A stretch of 64,000 nucleotides of DNA from an uncultured Clostridia bacterium (GTDB lineage: Bacteria; Bacillota; Clostridia; Christensenellales; UBA1242), in assembly GCA_934749845.1 (NCBI GenBank), contig CAKVHQ010000005.1:1-64000 (forward strand). The letters run 5' to 3'. Every line of letters starts with the position of its first letter. Position 1 is the stretch's first letter. The position numbers and the translations under genes are program-made. Of this stretch, positions 1 to 7,775 are shown one piece after another. Below the pieces are notes generated by a model. That model was not told where the DNA came from and ran no database searches. It saw only the letters and a program-made list of their open reading frames with translations.

Positions 1-2
1 AC

Positions 3-1505
3 ACTATGCTTCATCGTCAGTTTGACGACAAAGCACTAAAACAAGCAAAACCAGTAGCAAATGGCTTGCCAGCAAGCCCTGGTGCTGCTTGCGGAAAACT
101 TGTTTTGAATAGTGACAAGGCAAAATCTGCAAAAGAAAATAAAATTAAAACTGTTCTTGTAAGACTAGAAACCAGTGCAAAAGATATTGAAGGAATGACC
201 AGTGCTGAAGGAATTTTAACCGCTCGTGGCGGTATGACTTCTCACGCCGCAGTTGTTGCTCGTGGTCTCGGTGCACCTTGCGTTGTTGGTTGCGAAGGTT
301 TGGTTGTTAACGAAGAAGCAGGCTATATCACTTTGAACGGACAAAAAGTGTGCGAAGGCGAAGTTATTAGTGTTGACGGTGCAACCGGAAATGTTTATAT
401 CGTCGAAATTGCAACTGTTCCAGCAAAAATGAGTGATAATTTTGCACTTGTTATGAAGTGGGCAAGAGAGATTAAAAAAATTGGCGTTAGAGCAAATGCA
501 GACACTCCACTTGACGCAAAAACTGCTGTTGAATTTGGTGCAGAAGGCATAGGTCTTGTTAGAACTGAACATATGTTCTTTAAACCAAACAAAATTTTGG
601 CAATAAGAGAAATGATTCTTGCAAAAAATTTGGAAGCAAGAGAAAAAGCCCTTGAAAAACTTCTTCCAATGCAAATGGAAGACTTTGTTGGAATTTTCCA
701 AGAACTTAAAGGTTTGCCATGCACAATTAGACTTATCGACCCACCACTTCATGAATTCTTACCAAAAGAGTTAGAGGATAAGAAAGTTTTGGCAAAAACT
801 GCCGGAATTAGCCTTGAAGAGTTGGAAGAGATAATCAAAGAACTTGCAGAATTTAACCCAATGATGGGTCATCGTGGTTGTCGTCTTGCAGTAACTTATC
901 CAGAAATTGCAAGAATGCAAACAAAGGCAATTTTGCTTGCTGGAATTAAAGTTAAAAAGGAAAACAATATTGATGTTAAACCTGAAATTATGATTCCATT
1001 AACCTGTGAAGAAAAAGAACTTGATTATGTTAAAAACATAGTTGAAGAAACTGCTAAAAAAGTGCTTGACGAAGCAGGAATTTCCATGGACTATAAGATT
1101 GGTACTATGATTGAAATTCCAAGAGCAGCAGTAATTGCAGACAGATTGGCTGAAAGAGCAGAATTCTTCAGTTTTGGAACTAACGATTTAACACAACTTA
1201 CATTCGGATTTAGCCGTGATGATGCAGGAAAATTCATCAGTGATTACTACTCCAAAAAACTTCTTGACTACGACCCATTTGTAAGAGTGGACGAAAAAGG
1301 TGTTGGCGAGTTAATCAAAATGGCTGTAAACAAAGGCAGAAGTGTTAAACCTAACTTGAAAATTGGCGTTTGTGGCGAACAAGGAAGCAATCCAGAAAGT
1401 GTAGAATTTTTCTATAAAAACGGAATATCCTATGTTTCATGCAGTCCTTACAGAATTCCAATGGCAATTTTGTCTGGCGCAATCGCAACTATCAAAAATA
1501 AATAA
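3..1505 (+). CDS. ppdK: Pyruvate, phosphate dikinase, C-terminal part (5' end outside window)
   Basis: Interconverts pyruvate, ATP and phosphate with PEP, AMP and pyrophosphate. The window opens inside the gene: the frame is open from base 3, and the first Met (base 6) is internal, because what follows is the middle of the protein. Seen: the swivelling phosphohistidine motif GGMTSHAAVVARG near residue 75, then the PEP/pyruvate TIM-barrel domain with TEHMFF, NPMMGHRGCRL, EIPRAAVIADRL, SFGTNDLTQ and the catalytic Cys segment GVCGEQG near the end. The N-terminal ATP-grasp domain is missing only because of the window edge. About 500 of the usual 870-890 residues are present. PEP synthase is less likely because of the GHRGCRL and TNDLTQ context, which is typical of PpdK. 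Confidence 0.95.
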   Translation, partial: TMLHRQFDDKALKQAKPVANGLPASPGAACGKLVLNSDKAKSAKENKIKTVLVRLETSAKDIEGMTSAEGILTARGGMTSHAAVVARGLGAPCVVGCEGLVVNEEAGYITLNGQKVCEGEVISVDGATGNVYIVEIATVPAKMSDNFALVMKWAREIKKIGVRANADTPLDAKTAVEFGAEGIGLVRTEHMFFKPNKILAIREMILAKNLEAREKALEKLLPMQMEDFVGIFQELKGLPCTIRLIDPPLHEFLPKELEDKKVLAKTAGISLEELEEIIKELAEFNPMMGHRGCRLAVTYPEIARMQTKAILLAGIKVKKENNIDVKPEIMIPLTCEEKELDYVKNIVEETAKKVLDEAGISMDYKIGTMIEIPRAAVIADRLAERAEFFSFGTNDLTQLTFGFSRDDAGKFISDYYSKKLLDYDPFVRVDEKGVGELIKMAVNKGRSVKPNLKIGVCGEQGSNPESVEFFYKNGISYVSCSPYRIPMAILSGAIATIKNK

Positions 1506-1534
1506 TTAGTTAAAAAAATTCATACACTAATTGT

Positions 1535-2095
1535 ATGAGAAAAGAGAGAGTACAACGAAAAGTTTTAAACACAACAATTTTAATTGTTTGTGTTTTGATA
1601 ACCCTTTGTGCCTCTCTTTTTTGTGCATTTTCATATTTTTATCCAAAAAAATACTCCATGTATATAAACTTGATGAGTGAAAAGTACGATGTCGACAAGG
1701 CGCTTATTTATTCAATCATTAACACTGAAAGCAAGTTTTCGCCCAACGCAACAAGTGAAAAAGGCGCAATGGGACTTATGCAAATAATCCCATCAACAGC
1801 AACGTTTATTGCTCAAGAACTTGATGTTGAAAATTTTAAAGTTGACGATATGTATGTGCCAAAAACCAATATTGAGTTCGGCGTTTACTACTTAAAATAT
1901 TTGTATTCAAAGTTTGATAGCGCTGATGCTGTTATTTGCTCGTATAATGCTGGCGAAACTGTTGTAAGACGCTGGTTAAACGACAAAACATATTCTGCTG
2001 ACGGCAAGACTTTTGTTAAAATTCCATACAAAGAAACGGCAAATTATTTAAAAAAAGTTAAGCAAAATTACAAGGTTTATAAAAAAATAGTTTAA
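1535..2095 (+). CDS. Membrane-anchored lytic transglycosylase (SLT domain)
   Basis: A 186-residue protein with one N-terminal membrane segment (about residues 12-34) and an extracellular SLT lysozyme-like domain. The family cleaves peptidoglycan glycan strands non-hydrolytically. Seen: the catalytic-Glu region IINTESKFSPNA followed by GAMGLMQIIPSTA, then Y-NAGE near the C-terminus, as in the Slt70/MltE fold. No ribosome binding site precedes the ATG; a possible -10 box (TACACT, 1523-1528) ends six bases before it, so the mRNA may be leaderless. Because the gene starts only 30 bases after ppdK, read-through from ppdK is also possible. Confidence 0.88.
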   Translation: MRKERVQRKVLNTTILIVCVLITLCASLFCAFSYFYPKKYSMYINLMSEKYDVDKALIYSIINTESKFSPNATSEKGAMGLMQIIPSTATFIAQELDVENFKVDDMYVPKTNIEFGVYYLKYLYSKFDSADAVICSYNAGETVVRRWLNDKTYSADGKTFVKIPYKETANYLKKVKQNYKVYKKIV

Positions 2096-2148
2096 TTGTT
2101 TTAGTTATGCACTGTGTTTTGATATAATAATTTTAAGGAAGTTAAAAT

Positions 2149-3399
2149 ATGATAACTAAATTTACAAATGCATACATTTTAACAAGTGCAAACGAGCCAA
2201 TATTTTTTGGAGAGTTTGTGATAGAAAATAACAAAATTATTTTTGTTGGAGAAAAGTATGACGGGCAGGTGGACAAGCAAATTGATTGCAATAAAAATTT
2301 GTTAATGCCGGGCTTTATTAACACGCATGCACATTCCCCAATGGTTTTGCTAAAGGGAATGGGAGAAGATAACAGTTTGCAAGACTGGCTTTTTAAGCAC
2401 ATTATTCCAACAGAAAGAAACCTTACAAAACAACAAATATATAATGGTTCGGTTATTGCCATAAAAGAAATGTTAAAAAATGGAATAACTTGTTTCCAAG
2501 ATAACTATTTTTACCCTGAAATTACAGCACAAGCATGCATAGATTGTGGAATGAGAGCAGTAATTTCACTATCTCAAAACTATTCTCAAAACGAGTTTTT
2601 AAGTTACGATGAATTGGACAACCTATACAAAACAAATCAAGGCAAAAGCGATTTGGTAGACTACAATTTTTACTTTCACTCGATTTACACTTGTGACGAG
2701 CAACAAATATTAAATGCAATAAACTTGGCAAAAAAGTACGATAAACTTTTAGTTACTCACATGAGTGAAACTTTAACCGAGGTTGGAGAGTGTGCAAAAA
2801 TTCATGGTGGAATGACACCTGCTATGCTTCTTGATAGTTTGGGCTTTTTTGATTGTAAAACAATGCTTGCTCATGGCGTGTTTTTGGAAAAAGAAGACTA
2901 TGCAATTATGGAAAATAAAGATGTTTCAATTTCGCATAACCCTTCGAGCAACTTAAAACTTGGTTCTGGTATCGCCAATTTAAAAGCACTTAACCAACGA
3001 AACATTAACATTTGCCTAGGCACAGATGGCTCGGCAAGCAACAATAGGTTAGACATGTTTAGAGAAATGTATTTGTCTAGCGTTTTGCAAAAGGCACTAT
3101 TTCACGACGCGTCTTTAATTCCATGTCAGCAAGCATTATCTATGGCAACCGAAAATGGAGCAAAGGCATTGCATAACAACTTAATTGGGTCGTTAAAAGT
3201 AGGCAATTTAGCCGATGTTATAATGATAAATATAAACTCGATTGATAATATCGTGTGCAACAACATAAAAAGCAATTTGGTCTATAGTTGCGGAACAGAA
3301 GATGTTATTATGACAATGGTTAATGGGCAAATTCTGTACTATGCTGGAAAATTTCAAAATGACATATTACAACAAATAAATATCAATTCGTTAAAATAA
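2149..3399 (+). CDS. mtaD: Amidohydrolase of the MtaD/SsnA type (probable 5'-methylthioadenosine/S-adenosylhomocysteine deaminase)
   Basis: A 416-residue metal-dependent deaminase of the amidohydrolase superfamily. Seen: metal-binding NTHAHSP near residue 63, the adjacent LLKGMGEDNSLQDWL typical of the MtaD/TrzN group, THMSET (third metal His), HNPSSNLKLGSG and the catalytic Asp in CLGTDGSASNN. The family deaminates adenosine-like purines or related N-heterocycles; the exact substrate cannot be read from sequence. A -10 like TATAAT (2123-2128) and the ribosome binding site AAGGAAG support the start. A rho-independent terminator follows directly. Function is inferred at family level; guanine deaminase or SsnA-like roles remain possible. 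Confidence 0.85.
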   Translation: MITKFTNAYILTSANEPIFFGEFVIENNKIIFVGEKYDGQVDKQIDCNKNLLMPGFINTHAHSPMVLLKGMGEDNSLQDWLFKHIIPTERNLTKQQIYNGSVIAIKEMLKNGITCFQDNYFYPEITAQACIDCGMRAVISLSQNYSQNEFLSYDELDNLYKTNQGKSDLVDYNFYFHSIYTCDEQQILNAINLAKKYDKLLVTHMSETLTEVGECAKIHGGMTPAMLLDSLGFFDCKTMLAHGVFLEKEDYAIMENKDVSISHNPSSNLKLGSGIANLKALNQRNINICLGTDGSASNNRLDMFREMYLSSVLQKALFHDASLIPCQQALSMATENGAKALHNNLIGSLKVGNLADVIMININSIDNIVCNNIKSNLVYSCGTEDVIMTMVNGQILYYAGKFQNDILQQININSLK

Positions 3400-3406
3400 A
3401 GACACA

Positions 3407-3433
3407 AAACTAGCAAATTTAATGTGCTAGTTT
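3407..3433 (+). terminator. Rho-independent terminator after the amidohydrolase gene
   Basis: Arms AAAACTAGCA and TGCTAGTTTT pair around a short A/T-rich loop and run into a T-rich tract. The T-rich tract also leads into the mcsA promoter region. Confidence 0.85.
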
Positions 3434-3460
3434 TTGTTTTTGCTTTTTTTATTAAAAATT

Positions 3461-3478
3461 GTTTGCTATACTTTAAAT
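3461..3478 (+). promoter_or_regulatory. Extended -10 promoter of mcsA, leaderless configuration
   Basis: TTTGCTATACT contains an extended TGC plus the -10 hexamer TATACT (3467-3472), six bases before the mcsA ATG at 3479. With normal start-site spacing, transcription would begin at or within a base of the ATG. No Shine-Dalgarno sequence is present. The -35 region is only a run of T. Confidence 0.55.
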
Positions 3479-3829
3479 ATGGAAAGCAATGTTAACGAGT
3501 TTTTAACTGATATCGACTTAAAATATGAAGAGCCAATATTTTGCCCAAAGTGCTTCACAACACATCAAGATTTTTTGTCGACTGGCTTTGTGGGATGTGC
3601 AAATTGCTATAAAGTTTTTAAAAGTCAAATTGAAAGTTTTATAACATCTTGTCAGTTTTCCAACAAGCATATTGGCAAAATTTACACCTCAAATTTAAGT
3701 TGCGAACAAAAATTAAGAGAACTAAACTTGGAACTCGACTTGGCAATAAAGGAACAACGATTTGAAGATTGTTCCGTGATTAAAAGGAAAATTGACAGTT
3801 TAAAGGAGCAACAAAATTATGGTAAATAA
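3479..3829 (+). CDS. mcsA: McsA-like activator of protein arginine kinase (short form)
   Basis: A 116-residue protein that in Firmicutes activates the arginine kinase McsB and helps target proteins to ClpC. Seen: one zinc-binding pair, CPKC near residue 25 and CANC about 20 residues later, and a C-terminal UVR-type helix pair (LDLAIKEQRFEDCSVIKRKI). Bacillus McsA has an additional N-terminal zinc-binding module; here it is absent. A TTG at 3434 in the same frame would add 15 hydrophobic residues lying inside the promoter, so the ATG at 3479 is preferred. The gene overlaps mcsB by 11 bases, suggesting coupled translation. No ctsR gene lies upstream, unlike the classical operon. Confidence 0.85.
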   Translation: MESNVNEFLTDIDLKYEEPIFCPKCFTTHQDFLSTGFVGCANCYKVFKSQIESFITSCQFSNKHIGKIYTSNLSCEQKLRELNLELDLAIKEQRFEDCSVIKRKIDSLKEQQNYGK

Positions 3830-4793
3830 TTTGGATACTATTGTTGTTTCTTCAAGAATTAGGCTTGCTAGAAACCTTGAAAACTATGTGTTTCCAAACA
3901 AACTTTTAAAAACTGACGCAAACGAAGTTATAGCCGAAATTTTTGATGTTTTGGATAAAAACGAGAACTATAAAATTAAAGATTTAAGCCAAACGGTCTT
4001 GTTAAGTTTAAAGGAAAAACATTTAATTAGTGATATGCTTGTTAACAGAGCAGATAAAGGCGCTTTGTCGCTATCTCATGATGAGCAAGTTTGCATCATG
4101 ATAAATGAAGAAGAGCATATCAGGGAGCAGTGCATATTAAAAGGACTAAATTTAAGCGAGGCACTAGATAGATTAAACGAAGTTGACGATTTGTTGCTTG
4201 AAAAATTGCCAATAGCATATTCAAGTGAATATGGATTTTTAACCGCTTGCCCAACCAATTTAGGAACAGGCATGAGGGCATCTGTAATGCTGTTTTTGCC
4301 AGCTTTAATTATATCAAATTCGTTTGATGGAATAACGCAAGTTTTGTCTAAAATAGGGCTAACTGTTCGTGGAAATTACGGCGAAGGTAGCGAAAGTGAA
4401 GGCTTTGTTATTCAAGTAAGTAATAGTCAAACTTTGGGGCTAGACGAACAGCAAATAATAAGCAATGTTGAAACAGCCGTTCTTAAAATTTGTGAAAAGG
4501 AAGAACTTGCTCGACAAGAACTTTTAGAAACAAATTACGACCAGTTAAAAGATAAGGTTTTGCGTTGCTACGGAATTTTAAAGTATGCCTATAAAATCGA
4601 CGAACATGAAGCAATCAAATTGCTTTCTCAACTAAAATTTGGCGTAAGTTTGGGATTGATTGAAAATTTAAATCTTGAAAGTATTGATAAATTGCTTGAA
4701 GATGTACATGAAAATTGCTTAAAACTAATAATGGATAATGAAAACTTAAATTTGGATATTTTTAGGGCAAGTTATATATCAAAAAATATTTAA
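3819..4793 (+). CDS. mcsB: Protein-arginine kinase McsB
   Basis: A 324-residue phosphagen-kinase-like enzyme that phosphorylates Arg side chains and thereby marks proteins for ClpCP. Seen: the nucleotide-binding VVSSRIRLARN at the N-terminus, NEEEHIREQ (catalytic acid), the TACPTNLGTG loop with the conserved Cys, and GEGSESEGFVIQVSNSQTLG. The C-terminal helical part is shorter than in the roughly 360-residue Bacillus enzymes. AAAGGAG stands 8 bases before the ATG inside the end of mcsA. It belongs to the mcsA-mcsB pair directly upstream of clpC. Confidence 0.95.
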   Translation: MVNNLDTIVVSSRIRLARNLENYVFPNKLLKTDANEVIAEIFDVLDKNENYKIKDLSQTVLLSLKEKHLISDMLVNRADKGALSLSHDEQVCIMINEEEHIREQCILKGLNLSEALDRLNEVDDLLLEKLPIAYSSEYGFLTACPTNLGTGMRASVMLFLPALIISNSFDGITQVLSKIGLTVRGNYGEGSESEGFVIQVSNSQTLGLDEQQIISNVETAVLKICEKEELARQELLETNYDQLKDKVLRCYGILKYAYKIDEHEAIKLLSQLKFGVSLGLIENLNLESIDKLLEDVHENCLKLIMDNENLNLDIFRASYISKNI

Positions 4794-4846
4794 TTTATAA
4801 ATTCTAGTTTTTTCGTTAATTTTTACATATAATTTTAATTTGGTAT

Positions 4847-4876
4847 TTGCTATTATTTGAATTTATGTGCTACAAT
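4847..4876 (+). promoter_or_regulatory. Promoter of clpC
   Basis: TTGCTA (4847-4852), an 18-base spacer and TACAAT (4871-4876) preceded by TGTGC form a plausible vegetative promoter. Transcription would start within the dyad at 4877-4899. I see neither a CIRCE element nor the tandem GGTCAAA repeats of a CtsR operator. Confidence 0.5.
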
Positions 4877-4899
4877 AAAGTTGTTTAGTTAACAACTTT
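4877..4899 (+). promoter_or_regulatory. Perfect 9-bp dyad at the clpC transcription start
   Basis: AAAGTTGTT and AACAACTTT are exact reverse complements around a 5-base loop, followed by more T. Its position over the expected +1 fits an operator or a 5' mRNA hairpin. Alternatively it is a weak terminator of the mcsB transcript. Confidence 0.5.
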
Positions 4900-4926
4900 T
4901 TTGTTATAAAAAATTTAGGAGAAACA

Positions 4927-7188
4927 ATGTTTTACAATATAAACGCAACCGAAGAAGTTAATCTTGTTTTAAAACATGCTAGCGTAGTTGCTCAAGAATA
5001 TAACAATAGCGAAATTGCCACTGAACATATTGTTTATGGAATTTTGTGTTGTGAAAATTTGCCTGCATGCAAAGTGCTAAATTCTTTTAAAGTTGACAAA
5101 ACTTCTTATGAAAAAATTTTAAAGGATAATGCAAGCCCAAAGTATTCCATCGAAGTGGAACTTGACTTAACCGAACGGGCAAAGCAAGTTTTTTTGGTTG
5201 CTCAAAAACTGTCCACTCAACTTGGACATTCATTTGTTTCTGTTGACCATTTGTTGTTTAGCATATTGTTAAGTGAAGGGTCTGTTGCGATTGAAATTTT
5301 AGAGCAAGCCTATCACATAGATTTAAACCAATTAAGAAACAAAATTTTAGATAATTTAAAACAAATCCCTGTAACAACTACCACGCAGGTTAAAGACGAA
5401 ATTAAAAGCAGTTTGCCAGAAAAACTTAACGAGTATGGCACTGATTTAACTTTTAAAGCAAGGCAAGGCAAAATAGACCCAATTATTGGCAGAGATAAAG
5501 AAATTGAAAGAATGATAGAAATTCTTTGCCGTAAAACAAAAAACAACCCAATTTTAATTGGCGAAGCAGGTGTTGGCAAAAGTGCTGTGGTCGAAGGTCT
5601 TGCACAAAAAGTTGCAAACAAGCAAGTGCCAGACCAACTTAAAGATAAAATAATTTACTCTTTTAACTTGGCTTCTTTGATGTCTGGAACAAAATATCGT
5701 GGCAGTTTGGAAGAAAAGTTAAATCAAGTGATTGATATTTTGCTTAACTTTAAAAATATAATTGTTTTTATTGATGAAATACATACGCTTTATCAAGCAG
5801 GAAGCGAGAAAGGCGAAATAAACCCAACTGATATTTTAAAACCTTATCTTGCTAGGGGAGAATTGCAAACAATTGGTGCAACAACTATTGATGAATACAC
5901 AAAGTTTATTGAAAAGGACAAAGCACTAGAACGCAGATTTCAACCTATTGTTGTTAATCCACCAAGCATCGAAGACACCATTAAAATCTTGCAAGGATTA
6001 AGACCTGTTTATGAAAAATTTCATAATGTTATTATTAGTGACGAAGCAATAAACAGTGCAGTTAATTTGTCGGTTAGATATATAACAAATCGAAACTTGC
6101 CAGACAAAGCCATCGACTTGATAGATGAGTCTGGAAGCAAAGCAAAAATTGGCAGGGAAAGCGGAGAGCAAATTGTTATAACTGGCGAAGATGTTGCAAA
6201 AGTTGTTTCTTCATGGACGGGCATTCCAGTTACTAAAATTGGCGAAAGTGAACGAGAAAAATTGATGTCACTTGAAACCATTTTGCACAAGCGTGTTGTG
6301 GGTCAAGATGTGGCAATTAACGCAATATGCAAAGCAATTAGGCGTGCAAGAGTTGGGCTTAAAGATGCTAAACGCCCAATAGGTTCGTTTATATTTTTAG
6401 GACCAACAGGTGTGGGCAAAACAGAACTTGCCAAGGCACTTGCTGAATGTATGTTCGACAACGAAAATTCACTTGTTAGAATAGACATGAGTGAATATAT
6501 GGAGCAACACACAATAAGCAAGTTGATTGGTTCGCCACCGGGATATGTTGGCTATGAAGAAGGCGGACAGTTAACTGAAAAAGTTAGAAAAAATCCTTAT
6601 TGTGTTGTATTGTTTGACGAAGTTGAAAAAGCACACCCAGACATAACCAACATTTTGCTTCAAATTTTGGAAGATGGCAGATTGACTGACGGTCAGGGAC
6701 GACTTGTTGAATTCCAAAACACTATTGTTATTTTAACAAGCAACGTTGGAGCAAAATCTTTTATTGAAAACAAAAAATATTGTGAGCAACATAATTTAGC
6801 ATTTGATACAGAGTCTCAAAAAGAAATGATGCTTCAAGAACTTAAAAAGGTGTACAGACCAGAACTTTTAAATCGTATCGACTTAATAACGGTGTTTGAC
6901 ACTTTGTCGTTTGAAAATTTAGCAAAAATAGGCAGTTTAATGATACACAATCTTAATAAACGATTGCAGGAAAAAAATATCTCCCTAAAATTAACCGAAA
7001 GTGCTTTAATTTATCTTATTCAAAATGGTGCAAGCAGTGAGTTTGGTGCTAGACCATTAAGAAGATTGATTGAACAAAAAATAGAAGACCAAATTGCAGG
7101 CGATTTAATTGACGGAAAACTAATTGAGGGAAGCACTGTGTTAATTTCGTTTGAAAACGGCAGTTTAAAATTCGACTACAAAGCATAA
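4927..7188 (+). CDS. clpC: ClpC-type AAA+ unfoldase lacking the middle domain
   Basis: A 753-residue double-ring Hsp100 ATPase that unfolds proteins for ClpP. Seen: a double Clp N-domain (about residues 1-145), first AAA+ module with GEAGVGKS near residue 212, second with GPTGVGKT near 494, Walker B/sensor motifs and the C-terminal D2-small domain (FGARPLRRLI). Between LIDESGSKAKIG and VAKVVSSWTGIPV there are only about 20 residues, where ClpC proteins normally carry the roughly 50-residue coiled-coil M-domain with a UVR motif. The loop that normally displays the [LIV]-G-[FL] ClpP-binding tripeptide reads NLAF. The neighbouring mcsA/mcsB support a ClpC identity; ClpA-like architecture is the structural alternative. 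Confidence 0.92.
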   Translation: MFYNINATEEVNLVLKHASVVAQEYNNSEIATEHIVYGILCCENLPACKVLNSFKVDKTSYEKILKDNASPKYSIEVELDLTERAKQVFLVAQKLSTQLGHSFVSVDHLLFSILLSEGSVAIEILEQAYHIDLNQLRNKILDNLKQIPVTTTTQVKDEIKSSLPEKLNEYGTDLTFKARQGKIDPIIGRDKEIERMIEILCRKTKNNPILIGEAGVGKSAVVEGLAQKVANKQVPDQLKDKIIYSFNLASLMSGTKYRGSLEEKLNQVIDILLNFKNIIVFIDEIHTLYQAGSEKGEINPTDILKPYLARGELQTIGATTIDEYTKFIEKDKALERRFQPIVVNPPSIEDTIKILQGLRPVYEKFHNVIISDEAINSAVNLSVRYITNRNLPDKAIDLIDESGSKAKIGRESGEQIVITGEDVAKVVSSWTGIPVTKIGESEREKLMSLETILHKRVVGQDVAINAICKAIRRARVGLKDAKRPIGSFIFLGPTGVGKTELAKALAECMFDNENSLVRIDMSEYMEQHTISKLIGSPPGYVGYEEGGQLTEKVRKNPYCVVLFDEVEKAHPDITNILLQILEDGRLTDGQGRLVEFQNTIVILTSNVGAKSFIENKKYCEQHNLAFDTESQKEMMLQELKKVYRPELLNRIDLITVFDTLSFENLAKIGSLMIHNLNKRLQEKNISLKLTESALIYLIQNGASSEFGARPLRRLIEQKIEDQIAGDLIDGKLIEGSTVLISFENGSLKFDYKA

Positions 7189-7207
7189 AATAATTTAGAC
7201 TAATATT

Positions 7208-7237
7208 TTGACAATTTAAAACTTAATATGTTAAAAT
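7208..7237 (+). promoter_or_regulatory. Promoter of the hibernation factor gene
   Basis: A consensus -35 TTGACA (7208-7213), 18-base spacer and -10 TAAAAT (7232-7237), about 55 bases before the hpf start. Confidence 0.75.
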
Positions 7238-7292
7238 TAGTTATGGTAAATAAGTTGAGTGAATAATGGCTCAATTTAGAAGGAGGGAAATT

Positions 7293-7622
7293 ATGAAAAC
7301 TTTTTATCATGAAAAAAGCAATAGTTCACAGGTGGCTTTGTTAAGTCCAGCAATGAAAGCATTGTTTGAAAAAAAACTTGCAAAGTTGGATAAATTTGAC
7401 GACAATTTAACTTGCGATGTTTATCTTTCGTTAGAAGGAAAAAAACACATAGTTAAAACTGTTTTAAGATTTCGTGGCAAAGACCTTGTTTCTAAAGCAC
7501 AATCGGAAGATATGTATAAAAACATTGATGTTTGTGTAAGCAATTTAACCTCTCAAATGGTTAAATTAAAAAGGGAATATAATGGACCAAGACTCACACC
7601 AGTTGAGGATGAATTGGTTTAA
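7293..7622 (+). CDS. hpf: Ribosome hibernation promoting factor, short form
   Basis: A 109-residue protein with the beta-alpha-beta-beta-beta-alpha fold of HPF/RaiA, which binds the small subunit decoding region of idle ribosomes. Seen: SPAMKALFEKKLAKLDKF, the acidic/aromatic strand DVYLSLE, and SEDMYKNIDVCVSNLTSQM, which match the family core. The start at 7293 is preferred because AGAAGGAGGG ends 5 bases before it; an in-frame ATG 27 bases upstream lacks a site. It lacks the C-terminal dimerisation domain of the long HPF most Firmicutes use to form 100S ribosomes. Its own promoter and a strong terminator make it a single-gene unit. Confidence 0.85.
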   Translation: MKTFYHEKSNSSQVALLSPAMKALFEKKLAKLDKFDDNLTCDVYLSLEGKKHIVKTVLRFRGKDLVSKAQSEDMYKNIDVCVSNLTSQMVKLKREYNGPRLTPVEDELV

Positions 7623-7650
7623 TAGAACTAAGTAATTTCATCTAACCAAA

Positions 7651-7674
7651 AAAGAGCCGAAAGGCTCTTTTTAA
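7651..7674 (+). terminator. Terminator after hpf
   Basis: An 8-bp stem, AAAGAGCC/GGCTCTTT, closed by a GAAA tetraloop and followed by T residues. Confidence 0.9.
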
Positions 7675-7775
7675 TTAACAAAAATCTATTAAATTTTCCT
7701 TTTATTTTGCCTTATATGTTTTGTTAATCACTTGCCTATGCAAATTAAAGTTGGTATAATAAATGCAGGTGAGTT

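Noticed and set aside
3434..3478. TTG start extending McsA by 15 hydrophobic residues
   Set aside because: It lies in the terminator/promoter region and adds residues not seen in the family; no ribosome binding site.
4800..4926. CIRCE or CtsR operator before clpC
   Set aside because: Neither the TTAGCACTC-N9-GAGTGCTAA dyad nor tandem GGTCAAA repeats occur; the dyad present is different.
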